From NCBI RefSeq assembly GCF_900155885.1, contig NZ_FTMB01000009.1, positions 62,001 to 126,000 of the forward strand: a stretch of 64,000 bases of DNA, given 5' to 3'. The notes under the pieces were generated by a model that saw only the letters and a list, made by a program, of their open reading frames with translations, was not told the origin of the DNA and ran no database searches. Shown one piece after another: positions 1 through 8,270 of this stretch. Numbering within the stretch: the first letter of the stretch is position 1; the number at the start of each line of letters is the position of its first letter. The stretch is from Rhizobium sp. RU20A. GTDB taxonomy: Bacteria > Pseudomonadota > Alphaproteobacteria > Rhizobiales > Rhizobiaceae. The position numbers and the translations under genes are program-made.

Positions 1-28
1 CCCTCATCCCCCCTAGACCCGCCACGCC

Positions 29-817
29 TCAGGCGAACGCCGGCGTCGCCGTCGCTGCCACCACGGGCGGGACTACGGCCCCGTCAGCGCGCTTGGCCTT
101 GCGGGTGCCTGCCGTCATCCCGCCGGCCAGCGCCGCCAGCAGGCCCATGTCCTTCACCGTCACCACTTCCGGGTGGTCGAAGGCGATCACGCTGTCGCGC
201 TTGAAGGCGTTGAGGCAGCGGCTGACGGTTTCCAGCGTCAGGCCCAGCCAGTCGGCAAGGTCGGCGCGGGTGAGGTAGAGCGTGAAGGTCACGCGCCGAC
301 TCGCCGCATGGCGCTGCCGGCGGGGAAACTGGGCGGCGAGGTCGATCAGGGCGGAGGCGACGCGCTCGGTCGCCGTCTTGCGGCCGAGCAGCGTGGCATG
401 CGCCAGCGAGCGGGTCAGCATGTCGCGCATGGCCGCCTCGATCGCGCCGCGCTCGGCCGGGCCGGTCGCATCGAGCGCCTCCAGCCGCGTGAAGGTCAGC
501 GTTTCCGCCCCCGAGGGCGCGCCGCCCGTCAAGGCATTGCCGATGAGACGGCCGGGGCCGAGCACGTCGATCACCTGCCGCCGCCCGTCCGGCAGCGCCT
601 GGAAGACGGAAACGCACCCTTCCGTGATGCGATAGACGAAGGGGCAGATGATGCCCTGGTGAAAGAGCGCGGTGCGCGGTGCGATCAGCGTGTTGCCGAG
701 CGGGCGGGTGCAGAGCGGCCGCTCGCCGCAAACGGCATCGCAGGCAGGCTTCAGCGCAAGGGTTTCCGCAGGGGTTTCCAAGGCCGGAACGGCGGCGATC
801 AGCGTCGGATTTGACAT
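29..817 (-). CDS. Crp/Fnr family transcriptional regulator (FixK/FnrN-like)
   Basis: A 262-residue regulator with an N-terminal cyclic-nucleotide-binding-type beta-roll (about residues 45-125) and a C-terminal winged helix. The recognition helix carries E196-x-x-S199-R200, the signature of FNR/FixK proteins that bind TTGAT-N4-ATCAA type boxes. Cysteines at 26, 30 and 36 form a C-x3-C-x5-C cluster like the Fe-S ligands of FNR, although the exact spacing differs from E. coli FNR and the fourth ligand is uncertain (Cys58 or Cys68). I chose the ATG at 817 because a GAAGGAAG ribosome site lies just upstream; an upstream GTG at 847 is possible. Oxygen sensing is an inference from family and cysteines. 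The C-terminal tail (about residues 225-262) is Ala/Thr rich and looks disordered. Confidence 0.85.
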   Translation of the reverse strand: MSNPTLIAAVPALETPAETLALKPACDAVCGERPLCTRPLGNTLIAPRTALFHQGIICPFVYRITEGCVSVFQALPDGRRQVIDVLGPGRLIGNALTGGAPSGAETLTFTRLEALDATGPAERGAIEAAMRDMLTRSLAHATLLGRKTATERVASALIDLAAQFPRRQRHAASRRVTFTLYLTRADLADWLGLTLETVSRCLNAFKRDSVIAFDHPEVVTVKDMGLLAALAGGMTAGTRKAKRADGAVVPPVVAATATPAFA

Positions 818-904
818 GGGTACGGCTTCCTTCGGCGACGGCGGCACGCTTTTTCGGCCGCACGGCGGATGGCTTTCCCGCCGGGCATCCGGCAGGCGGT
901 GACA

Positions 905-1291
905 TCAGGCAGGAAGAAGGGCGGGCGGCCCACGCGCCGAAAGCGCGCCGGTGCTGAGCGGGGGCGGCGCGGCAGCGGCAAAGGCCTCCATCCGGCCAAG
1001 GCTGATCCGGTCGGGGCCATCGAGCGCCAGCGGGCCGGGCCCGGGCAGAAGGAAGGTGGTCGGCAGGCAGCAGGCGAGGCATTTGCCATGCCCGCCGCCA
1101 TGGTCCGGCTCATCGTCGCCATCGAGGCAAAGGTCGGGAAGCGTGCCGTCCGGCAGGGTGAAGGCGGCCATGGAGGGCCCGGCCTTCACCGTGCGCGCCG
1201 CCACCGGCGGCCAGACCAGCGCCAGGCACAGCACCGCGACGGCGCAGACGATGCGCAGCCACAGCGAGCCCTTGGACGTCCTGTCGATCAT
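905..1291 (-). CDS. Small secreted or membrane-anchored DUF2946-like protein
   Basis: 128 residues with one N-terminal hydrophobic segment (about residues 11-30: signal peptide or anchor), then the motif FTLPDGTLPDLC and a C-x2-C-C cluster (residues 71-75). The same plan, with YTLPDGTLADLC and C-x2-C, occurs in the gene at 46200-46583 next to a PCuAC copper chaperone, so the two are paralogues. Proteins of this type are usually annotated as DUF2946 and often sit beside copper or cytochrome-oxidase assembly genes; a metal-related periplasmic role is inference. The start is the ATG at 1291; the ribosome site is weak. It follows the Fnr-like gene's start region by about 90 bp on the same strand. 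Confidence 0.65.
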   Translation of the reverse strand: MIDRTSKGSLWLRIVCAVAVLCLALVWPPVAARTVKAGPSMAAFTLPDGTLPDLCLDGDDEPDHGGGHGKCLACCLPTTFLLPGPGPLALDGPDRISLGRMEAFAAAAPPPLSTGALSARGPPALLPA

Positions 1292-1415
1292 GCCGGTTCC
1301 CGGTTTCGTTCCAAACAGATAGGCGTTACGGTGTCTTACCGCAATGCGGCAGTTTGTCGGCAGACGGCGCACCCCGTTCATTTCGCTGTGACTGCAATGC
1401 GCGAAAGGAGTTCCC

Positions 1416-2165
1416 ATGTTCGATCTTTCCGGCAAGACCGCGCTCGTCACGGGCGGCGGGCGCGGGCTTGGCCTTGAAATGGCCAAGGCGCTGGCGCGGG
1501 CCGACGCGCGCGTCTTCATCAACGGCCGCGATGCGGACGCGCTCGCGGCAACCGTCGATGCCGCCGGTGCCGAGGGCGTGCGTCTGGAGGCGGTGGCCGG
1601 CGATGTGCAAGGAGACGCGGCGCGGATCGTTGCCGATGTCGTGGCGGCGGCTGGCGGCCTCGACATCCTCATCCACGGCGTCGGCGTGCGCGACCGGCGC
1701 GGCATTCGCGATCTGCCGGTCGCCGATTTCTCCCGCCTTGTCGAAACCGATCTCGTCGCCGCCTACGGCATGGCGCAGGCCGCGCTGCCGCATCTGGAGC
1801 ACGCGCCGGCGGGACGGCTGATCTTCGTCACCTCGATTGCCGCGACCCATGCCAAGCCCGGCGACCCCGCCTACACCGCTGCCAAGGGCGGGCTCGAGGC
1901 GCTGACCCGCTCGCTCGCGGTCGAGATCGGCGCCGATCGCCTCACCGTCAACGCCATCTCGCCGGGCTGGTTCGCCACCGAGACGAACCGGCATCTGGCC
2001 GAGGATGAAAGCCTGAAGCCCTTCGTCGAGGCGCGCATTCCGCTGAAGCGCTGGGGCCGGCCCGACGAGATCGCGAGCGCCGCCGTCTTTCTCGCCGCGC
2101 CGGAATCGAGCTTCGTCAACGGCCATACGCTCGTCGTGGATGGCGGCATGACGGCGCAGATGTGA
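1416..2165 (+). CDS. SDR family NAD(P)-dependent oxidoreductase
   Basis: A 249-residue classical short-chain dehydrogenase: nucleotide-binding TGGGRGLG at residues 12-19, catalytic Ser140, Tyr153 and Lys157 (YxxxK), and the PGW motif after the catalytic helix. It resembles gluconate 5-dehydrogenase / 3-oxoacyl reductase type SDRs, but the substrate cannot be read from sequence. The usual NNAG structural motif is replaced by HGVG at about residues 87-90, which is uncommon. A strong GAAAGGAG ribosome site precedes the ATG at 1416. It stands alone, divergent from the DUF2946-like gene, so no pathway is suggested by its neighbours. Confidence 0.9.
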   Translation: MFDLSGKTALVTGGGRGLGLEMAKALARADARVFINGRDADALAATVDAAGAEGVRLEAVAGDVQGDAARIVADVVAAAGGLDILIHGVGVRDRRGIRDLPVADFSRLVETDLVAAYGMAQAALPHLEHAPAGRLIFVTSIAATHAKPGDPAYTAAKGGLEALTRSLAVEIGADRLTVNAISPGWFATETNRHLAEDESLKPFVEARIPLKRWGRPDEIASAAVFLAAPESSFVNGHTLVVDGGMTAQM

Positions 2166-2466
2166 CCGATCGCGGGAATTTGCAATCGTCATTTTGTACT
2201 GTCGGACATGCCGATTTCTACTGATGGGTGATCTATTTTATTTCAGTTCTACCGTATCACTGTCTCACATATGAGACAGAATGTTCGCACGTACGAGTTG
2301 AGAAATATCTTTAAAATATTGATTAAGCGGCATAAATAGCATTTTAGGATGCTACGGATCTCATCATTTGCGTTAAGGATGTCGAAACCCTGCGCGTGAA
2401 AGCCTCGCCCCATCAAGTCATTCCAGCGATCTTTTCTTCTGTTCTGAAGAAAAAAGGGGGTTCGTC
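2166..2466. other. AT-richer intergenic region before the chemoreceptor
   Basis: About 300 bp with clearly lower GC than its surroundings and no convincing ORF. It holds a 20-bp inverted repeat at 2260-2279 and must contain the promoter of the chemoreceptor gene that starts at 2467. I could not assign a clear -35/-10 pair. Confidence 0.6.
2260..2279. promoter_or_regulatory. Inverted repeat, candidate operator
   Basis: Arms CTGTCTCA and TGAGACAG are perfect 8-bp complements around a 4-bp spacer. It lies about 190 bp upstream of the chemoreceptor start, without a following T-run, so an operator for a dimeric regulator is more likely than a terminator. The regulator is unknown. Confidence 0.4.
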
Positions 2467-4881
2467 ATGCAGTTTCGATCGATCAAGGCAAAAATCGTCG
2501 TGCTCTCCAGCCTGAGCATGATCACCGCCAGCGGCGCCCTGCTCGCCTATGGTTTCATCTCGTCCTCCAGCAGTCAGGCCTATGTTTCCGACAATGTCTC
2601 GGAGATGACGCGGGACCTGACCAAGGAGAGCCTGCTTCGGCTCGGCGCTTCCCAGGCAGCCACGATCCGCGCGTCCCTCGACGGCGCCTTCGATGCGGCG
2701 CGCAATCTCGCCCGCGGCTTCGAGGCGGTGGTCGGCGGGCCGGCCGCGACGCCCCCTGCCGAACGCCGGGAACAGCTGAATGCCATGCTGCTCACCGTTC
2801 TCAAGGACAATCCGCGTTTCAACGGCACCTACAGCGCCTGGGAGCCGAATGCGCTCGACGGGCTCGATGCGGATCACAGGAACGACCAGCGCGCCGGCTC
2901 GGATGCCACGGGCCGCTTTCTGCCCTATTGGACGCGCGATGCGGCCGGCAAGATCGATATCCAGCCGCTCGTCGAATATGACAGCCGCGATCTGCACCCC
3001 AACGGCGTGATGAAGGGCGGCTGGTATATCGGCCCGCAGTCGGGCACGGGCGAAAGCATTCTCGATCCGCTTCCCTATATCGTGCAGGGCAAGAAGGTCT
3101 ATCTTGCCACCATGTCCGTGCCGATCACCGTCGACGGTCGTTTTGCGGGCGTGGCGGGTGCCGACTTCGACCTCTCCTTCGTCCAGACGCTGGCCAATGA
3201 GGTGAAGGCCGGCATGTATGACGGCAAGGCCTCGGTCGAGATCATCAGCAATATGGGCCTCGTCGTTGCCTCCAGCGAGCGGCCCGATACGATCGGCCAG
3301 CCGGCCGAGGTGGCAACCGCCGCCATTCCGGACCTGATGGAAACGATCCGCGCCGGAAAGGCCGTCGCCACGCACGCCAAGGGCCGCCTGCAGGCCGTTT
3401 CGCCGATCGTCATCGGCCGCACGGCAACGCCCTGGGCCGTGATGATCGACGTTCCCGAGGATGTCGCGCTCGCCAAGGCGATCGCGCTGGATCGCTCGCT
3501 TGCCACCCGCAATGCCCGTGACCAGTGGATGCAGACCCTTGTCGGCCTCCTCATCGCCGGTGCCGGCGTGCTGGCCATGTGGTTCGTCGCCCGCTCCATC
3601 GCCCAGCCGATCAGCGCCATGACCGGTGCGATGCGCCAGATCGCCGGCGGACAGCTTGAAACCGAGATCCCGGCCGCCGACCGCGTCGACGAGATCGGCA
3701 GCATGGCGGGCGCCGTCGCCGTCTTCCGCGACAATGCCATCGCCAATCTCGCTTTGGAAAAGGAAGCCGGCGAGCAGCGCCAGATGGCCGAGGGCGAACG
3801 GCGCCGGGTGGCCGATATCGAAAAGCTGAAGGCCGAAGAAACCGCCCATGCCACCGGCCAGCTCGCCACCGGCCTCAAGCAGCTGGCCGCCGGCGACCTT
3901 GCCGTGCGCCTCGACGAGCCCTTCGCCGACGCCTTCGAGGACCTGCGCGCCGACTTCAACCGCTCGGTCGCCCAGCTCGCCGAGGCCATGGCTGCCGTAT
4001 CCACCGCGGCCGCCTCCATCGATGCCGGCTCGGCCGAGATCAGCCGCGGTTCGGACGATCTGTCCAAGCGCACCGAGCAGCAGGCCGCATCGCTCGAAGA
4101 GACGGCTGCGGCGCTGGACCAGATCACCGCCAATGTGTCGAATTCCTCGCGCCGCGCCGACGAGGCCCGCACCGTCGCCACGGAAGCCAATCGCAGCGCC
4201 GCCGAAAGCGCCCGCGTCATGTCCGGTGCCGTGGAGGCCATGGAACGCATCGAGCGCTCCTCGACACAGATCGCCAACATCATCGGCGTCATCGACGAAA
4301 TCGCCTTCCAGACCAATCTTCTGGCGCTGAACGCAGGAGTCGAGGCGGCCCGCGCCGGCGAGGCGGGCAAGGGCTTTGCGGTCGTCGCCCAGGAAGTGCG
4401 CGAGCTTGCCCAGCGTTCGGCCAAGGCCGCCAAGGAGATCAAGGACCTCATCCGCAATTCCGCGACCGAGGTGGAGCACGGCGTGCGCCTCGTCTCCGAC
4501 ACCGGCGAGGCCCTGCGCGCCATCGGCACCCATGTCGCCGCCATCCACGAACATATGGAGGCGATCGCCACCTCGGCGCGCGAACAGTCCGTCGGTCTGT
4601 CGGAGGTCAATACTGCCGTCAACCAGATGGATCAGGTCACCCAGCAGAACGCCGCGATGGTGGAGGAAACCAATGCCGCGAGCGCCGCGCTCGCCAGCGA
4701 ATCGACCGCGCTGCGCAGCCTGATTGCCCGCTTCCGGCTTGCCGGCGGTTCCGACCATGTCGTGGAGGCTCTGCGCGCCACCGCCCGCGGCATGGCCCAG
4801 CCCTCAGCGCCCGCCACCATCCGTCGGGTGGCCACTGCGCGCGCGGCCAAGGGCCCGGCGGGTGGCTGGCAGGATTTCTGA
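2467..4881 (+). CDS. Methyl-accepting chemotaxis protein, dCache type
   Basis: An 804-residue transmembrane chemoreceptor. TM1 is at about residues 10-30, a large periplasmic dCache-type sensor spans about 40-340 (PFNGTYSAWEP-like and tyrosine/aspartate-rich stretches of Cache folds), TM2 at about 359-379, followed by HAMP and a second HAMP-like segment, then the cytoplasmic signalling domain with the hallmark EIAFQTNLLALNAGVEAARA hairpin around residues 610-640. The protein ends in GWQDF, matching the xWxxF C-terminal tether that recruits CheR/CheB. The ligand is unknown; Cache receptors commonly bind amino or organic acids. An AAAGGGGG ribosome site precedes the ATG. It is a single-gene unit closed by the hairpin at 4966. 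Confidence 0.95.
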   Translation: MQFRSIKAKIVVLSSLSMITASGALLAYGFISSSSSQAYVSDNVSEMTRDLTKESLLRLGASQAATIRASLDGAFDAARNLARGFEAVVGGPAATPPAERREQLNAMLLTVLKDNPRFNGTYSAWEPNALDGLDADHRNDQRAGSDATGRFLPYWTRDAAGKIDIQPLVEYDSRDLHPNGVMKGGWYIGPQSGTGESILDPLPYIVQGKKVYLATMSVPITVDGRFAGVAGADFDLSFVQTLANEVKAGMYDGKASVEIISNMGLVVASSERPDTIGQPAEVATAAIPDLMETIRAGKAVATHAKGRLQAVSPIVIGRTATPWAVMIDVPEDVALAKAIALDRSLATRNARDQWMQTLVGLLIAGAGVLAMWFVARSIAQPISAMTGAMRQIAGGQLETEIPAADRVDEIGSMAGAVAVFRDNAIANLALEKEAGEQRQMAEGERRRVADIEKLKAEETAHATGQLATGLKQLAAGDLAVRLDEPFADAFEDLRADFNRSVAQLAEAMAAVSTAAASIDAGSAEISRGSDDLSKRTEQQAASLEETAAALDQITANVSNSSRRADEARTVATEANRSAAESARVMSGAVEAMERIERSSTQIANIIGVIDEIAFQTNLLALNAGVEAARAGEAGKGFAVVAQEVRELAQRSAKAAKEIKDLIRNSATEVEHGVRLVSDTGEALRAIGTHVAAIHEHMEAIATSAREQSVGLSEVNTAVNQMDQVTQQNAAMVEETNAASAALASESTALRSLIARFRLAGGSDHVVEALRATARGMAQPSAPATIRRVATARAAKGPAGGWQDF

Positions 4882-4965
4882 CCGAGCAGTGTCAGGAACG
4901 GTGCGCCGATCCCGAACGGCCCCTCCGGGACGGCGCACCCATCAAGAAAACGCCCCGCCACCTTG

Positions 4966-4993
4966 CCCGCAGCGCCCCCGCTGCGGGCTTTTT
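4966..4993 (+). terminator. Rho-independent terminator of the chemoreceptor gene
   Basis: Perfect 9-bp stem CCCGCAGCG / CGCTGCGGG with a CCCC loop, followed by CTTTTT. It lies 85 bp after the chemoreceptor stop, between convergent genes. Confidence 0.8.
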
Positions 4994-5010
4994 CCTGCCA
5001 CACGGCGACC

Positions 5011-5068
5011 GTCTCTTCTTCCCCCGGGGAGAAGGTGGCCCGATAGGGCCGGATGAGGGGGACCCCCA
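5011..5068. repeat. RIME-like intergenic mosaic repeat
   Basis: Sequence with CCCCCGGGGAGAAGGTGGCC and GCCGGATGAGGGG blocks, the type found scattered between rhizobial genes. Related blocks occur at 18464-18597, within 21021-21738 and at 38046-38215. Confidence 0.55.
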
Positions 5069-5107
5069 GACGCGCCGCCTGCCGTTATCCGGTAAAATAC
5101 GCTCGCC

Positions 5108-5863
5108 TCACACGTCCTGCCCGCAGGCGCGGCGGAAGCGCCGCACGGTTTCGGCCATGCCGTGGATCAGCGCGTCGGCCGTCAGGTCATGGCCGATCGA
5201 GACCTCCGCGAGCTTCGGGATACGGGCAATCAGGGCCGGCAGGTTGGCCACCGTCAGGTCGTGGCCGGCATTGACGTCGATGCCGCGCGCCAGCGCCGCA
5301 TCCGCCGTGCGACCGAGCAGGTCGAGCTGCTTCTCGGCGCCGGCGGGATCGGCATGGCAGCCGCCATAGGGTCCGGTGTAAAGCTCGATACGATCCGTGC
5401 CGACGGCCTTTGCCACATCCATCGCCGCTTCGCTGCCATCGCCATCAGCAAAGCAGGAAACGCGGATGCCGTGCCCCTTCAACTCCTTGATGGTCTCGGT
5501 GAGGAAGTCCTTGTGGGTCGCAAAGTCCCAGCCATGGTCGGACGTCGCCTGAGACGGATCATCCGGCACCAGCGTCACCTGATCGGCGCGCCCGGCAATG
5601 CACAGGTCGAGAAACTGCCGGGTCGGATAACCCTCGATGTTGAATTCGGCCTCGGCAAACGTGTCGATGAGATCGCGCAGCACCGGCACGTCGGAAAAGC
5701 GCACATGCCGCTGGTCGGGGCGCGGATGCACCGTCAGCCCCTGCGCGCCCGCCTCCAGCGCGATCTTCCCGATCCCCTCGACGCTCGGCCACGGCAGGTC
5801 GCGGCGGTTGCGTAAGTATGCGATGGCGTTGACATTGACGGAAAGGGCAGTGGTCATCGGCAT
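5108..5863 (-). CDS. pdxJ: Pyridoxine 5'-phosphate synthase
   Basis: About 251 residues, normal length for PdxJ. It condenses 1-deoxy-D-xylulose 5-phosphate with 3-amino-2-oxopropyl phosphate to pyridoxine 5'-phosphate, the ring-closing step of the DXP-dependent vitamin B6 pathway. Recognisable family segments are the N-terminal [42 protein letters not shown], the [10 protein letters not shown] strand and the C-terminal [15 protein letters not shown] phosphate-binding region. Start: ATG at 5863 or, two codons later, at 5857; the ribosome site is weak for both. It is convergent with the upstream chemoreceptor and appears monocistronic. Confidence 0.95.
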   Translation of the reverse strand: MPMTTALSVNVNAIAYLRNRRDLPWPSVEGIGKIALEAGAQGLTVHPRPDQRHVRFSDVPVLRDLIDTFAEAEFNIEGYPTRQFLDLCIAGRADQVTLVPDDPSQATSDHGWDFATHKDFLTETIKELKGHGIRVSCFADGDGSEAAMDVAKAVGTDRIELYTGPYGGCHADPAGAEKQLDLLGRTADAALARGIDVNAGHDLTVANLPALIARIPKLAEVSIGHDLTADALIHGMAETVRRFRRACGQDV

Positions 5864-6305
5864 GTCCAGACGTTGTGACGGATCGAATGTCGCGCGCCAC
5901 AATGCGGGTGGCCGCGCGCCGACCATATCGGGGCGGCGGCGCCGGTGAAAGAGGCGGCGGAAGGATTTGGCGTCAGGGTGACAAGTGGGGGATAACCCCG
6001 AGGAATGCGTCCATTACCGTGGTGTACAAGACCAGCGGGGGCGTCTGGTTGACATGACAGCGACCTTCAAGTCAGCCTATCTTAAGAGATGATCTCCGGG
6101 GAATGCGTCGGAAATCGGGCGCGGTGCAAGGGCGCCGTCTTCACCGGGCTACACCCTATCGGCGGTCATCCTCGGGCCTGACCCGAGGATCCATTCCTCG
6201 AGCGCATCGGGTGCCGTGTGGATGCTCGGGTCAAGCCCGAGCATGACGGCGGTTGGGCTGAGGGCCTGCACGACAGCGAACGCCGCCGCCGAAAGCCGCT
6301 CCCCA
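5864..6305. other. Intergenic region with two palindromic repeats
   Basis: Over 400 bp between pdxJ and the sugar ABC ATPase gene. No credible ORF. It carries two copies of the GTCATCCTCGGG-type palindrome (6165-6193 and 6219-6248) and the promoter of pdxJ, which I could not pinpoint. Confidence 0.6.
6165..6248. repeat. Pair of palindromic repeats (CCTCGGG...CCCGAGG type)
   Basis: Two palindromic units: 6165-6193 (CCTCGGG / CCCGAGG arms) and 6219-6248 (GCTCGGG / CCCGAGC arms). The same unit recurs at 24528, 24583, 28518, 33950, 34004, 45463 and 45518, always between genes, usually in pairs. Each can fold into a stable hairpin. Confidence 0.75.
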
Positions 6306-7052
6306 TCACCCCCCGATCATCAGCTTCACCACCTCGTCATGCGTCGTCTCCGCGATGTTGCGTTCACCCGCGACAACGCCGCGGCGCAGGACGACGATGC
6401 GGTCGGAGACGGCGAAAATGTCCTGCAGGTTGTGCGAGATGAAGATCACGCCTTTCCCTTGGGTTTTCAGCGACTTGATGAGAGAGATCACCTTGCGCTG
6501 TTCCGGCACGCCAAGGGCTGCCGTCGGCTCGTCCATGATGAGGATCTTGGCGTTCCAGTAGACGGCGCGGCCGATGGCGACGGCCTGGCGCTGGCCGCCG
6601 GAGAAGTTGCTGACCGGGGCGTCCAGCCGTTTGACGTGGAAGTCGAGCTTGGCCATCGTGTCGCGGGCCGCATCCGCCATCTTCTTGCGGTCGATGGCCG
6701 GCAGGAAGCCGAAGCGCTTCTTCATCGGCTCGCGGCCGAGGAAGATGTTGGCCCCGATCGTCAGGTTGTCGGCGAGCGCCAGATCCTGGTAGATCGTCTC
6801 GATGCCGAGCGCACGGGCCTCCTGCGGCGAGCCGAAGCTGACCGGCTTGCCCTCGATGAGGATCTCGCCGGAGGTCGGCGGATAGACGCCGGACAGCGCC
6901 TTGATCATCGTGGTCTTGCCCGCGCCGTTGTCGCCGGCCAGCGCCACCACTTCGCCCGGACGGACCACCATCGAGCAGTCCTGCAGGGCCTTCACCGCGC
7001 CGAAGTGGCGGGACAGATTGCGGATTTCCAGGAGGGGGGTCTGACTATTCAT
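6306..7052 (-). CDS. Sugar ABC transporter ATP-binding protein (single-domain, FrcA type)
   Basis: 248 residues, one ABC domain rather than the tandem two-domain form of most ribose-type importers, as in rhizobial FrcA. Walker A GDNGAGKTT (about residues 40-48), signature FSGGQRQ and Walker B ILIMDEP are intact. It energises import of a sugar with the permease encoded just upstream, whose stop overlaps this start by 8 bp, indicating translational coupling. Order on the minus strand is binding protein, permease, ATPase. The start ATG at 7052 is preferred because longer frames run through the permease gene. Substrate is unknown; fructose-like sugars are the closest family guess. Confidence 0.93.
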   Translation of the reverse strand: MNSQTPLLEIRNLSRHFGAVKALQDCSMVVRPGEVVALAGDNGAGKTTMIKALSGVYPPTSGEILIEGKPVSFGSPQEARALGIETIYQDLALADNLTIGANIFLGREPMKKRFGFLPAIDRKKMADAARDTMAKLDFHVKRLDAPVSNFSGGQRQAVAIGRAVYWNAKILIMDEPTAALGVPEQRKVISLIKSLKTQGKGVIFISHNLQDIFAVSDRIVVLRRGVVAGERNIAETTHDEVVKLMIGG

Positions 7053-8100
7053 CCTGTTTGCCTCCGCTGAAGCGACGCTGTGCCTGGTCGATGAGGACCG
7101 AGATGATGATGACGATGCCGACGGCGATGAACTGCCAGAAGGGTTCGACGTTGAGGAAGACGAGGCCGTACTGGATGACGGCGATGACGAGCGCGCCGGC
7201 CACCGTGCCGATGATCGAGCCCGAACCGCCGAACAGCGACGCGCCCCCGATGACGACGGCCGCGACGCTGTCGAGCAGCAGCGGCTCGCCGGCCTGGGCG
7301 GCGCCGGCCGTGAAGCGGGCGGCATAGAGCGCGCCGCCGAGGCCCGCGCACATGGCCGAGAGCACGTAGAGCTTCAGGATATGGGCGCGGATATCGATGC
7401 CTGCGCGGCGTGCGGCCTGCATGTTGGCGCCGATCGCGTAATTGTGCTGGCCGAAGCGCGTTTGGCTGAGAATGTAGTGCATCACCAGCACGAAGACGGC
7501 GGTGACGATGACGAGATAGGGAATGCCGAAGATGCGGCCGTTGCCGAGCATGGCGAACCAGCTGTTGTTGACCGGCACCGTGGTGCCGCCGGCCAGAAGG
7601 AAGGCCGCGCCGCGGGCGACGCCGAACATGCCGAGCGTGCCGATGAAGGGCGGAATCTTCAGCCGCGAGATCAGCAGGCCGTTGATGATGCCGGGAATGG
7701 CGGCAGCCGCGACGGCGGCCATGATGCCGACGAGCATGGCGACCGGCAGCGGCATGGCGAGACCGGCGAGATTGACGATGTGGGCCGCGACGACGGCAGC
7801 CAGCCCCATGATGAAGCCGGTCGAGAGGTCAATGCCGCCGGAGATGATCACGTAGGTCTGCCCGACCGCGATCATCAGCGGCGCGACGGCAAAGATCGCC
7901 ACGGACTGCCAGTTGAAGGGCGAAAAGATGAAGGTGCCGCCGAAGGACAGGCGTGCCCAGATCTCGAAGGTGATGATCAAGGCGCCGAGGAAGAGCCACG
8001 CCCGGAGCTGGGCGATGCGCTGCATCAGCGTCTTGCCGGTGTCGGCATGGTCTGCCTCGGGGGCGACATGCTTGGCGGCTTCGGTGGTCATGGTTGACAT
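7045..8100 (-). CDS. Sugar ABC transporter permease (ribose/FrcC type)
   Basis: 351-residue inner-membrane permease of the BPD_transp_2 / RbsC class, with about nine to ten hydrophobic segments, the VIISGGIDLSTGFIMGL motif of this family (about residues 90-107) and GGASLFGGSGSIIGT near the C-terminus. It pairs with the ATPase that overlaps its 3' end and the binding protein upstream. The start ATG at 8100 has AGGA spaced six bases before it; ATG 8091 is an alternative. A hairpin in the 170-bp gap to the binding-protein gene probably sets differential expression within the operon. Confidence 0.93.
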   Translation of the reverse strand: MSTMTTEAAKHVAPEADHADTGKTLMQRIAQLRAWLFLGALIITFEIWARLSFGGTFIFSPFNWQSVAIFAVAPLMIAVGQTYVIISGGIDLSTGFIMGLAAVVAAHIVNLAGLAMPLPVAMLVGIMAAVAAAAIPGIINGLLISRLKIPPFIGTLGMFGVARGAAFLLAGGTTVPVNNSWFAMLGNGRIFGIPYLVIVTAVFVLVMHYILSQTRFGQHNYAIGANMQAARRAGIDIRAHILKLYVLSAMCAGLGGALYAARFTAGAAQAGEPLLLDSVAAVVIGGASLFGGSGSIIGTVAGALVIAVIQYGLVFLNVEPFWQFIAVGIVIIISVLIDQAQRRFSGGKQDE

Positions 8101-8200
8101 TTCCGTCCTGTTGTCAGCGGGGGCCTGTTTCAAGCTGCAATGGTTTCACGAAGGGGTATGGGGCGGCGTCCCGAGGCACGGCCTTGGCGCGTGGCGACGG

Positions 8201-8230
8201 CAGCGCCCGGGCCTGATGCATCAGGCGCTG
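8201..8230 (-). promoter_or_regulatory. Intercistronic hairpin between binding-protein and permease genes
   Basis: Arms CAGCGCC and GGCGCTG flank an inner palindrome CCTGATGCATCAGG. There is no T-run, so in the minus-strand transcript this is more likely an mRNA-stabilising or partial attenuation structure that leaves the binding-protein message in excess. Confidence 0.5.
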
Positions 8231-8270
8231 CCGTCAACCCTCGGGAGGTACCTCGGTGAAGCCTTGCGGC

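Noticed and set aside
2413-4758. Very long minus-strand ORF opposite the chemoreceptor (also similar long antisense frames opposite pccB, gabT, phnE and the importer ATPase).
   Set aside because: These are mirror frames expected in high-GC coding DNA; they have skewed composition and no family similarity, while the opposite strand encodes clear proteins.
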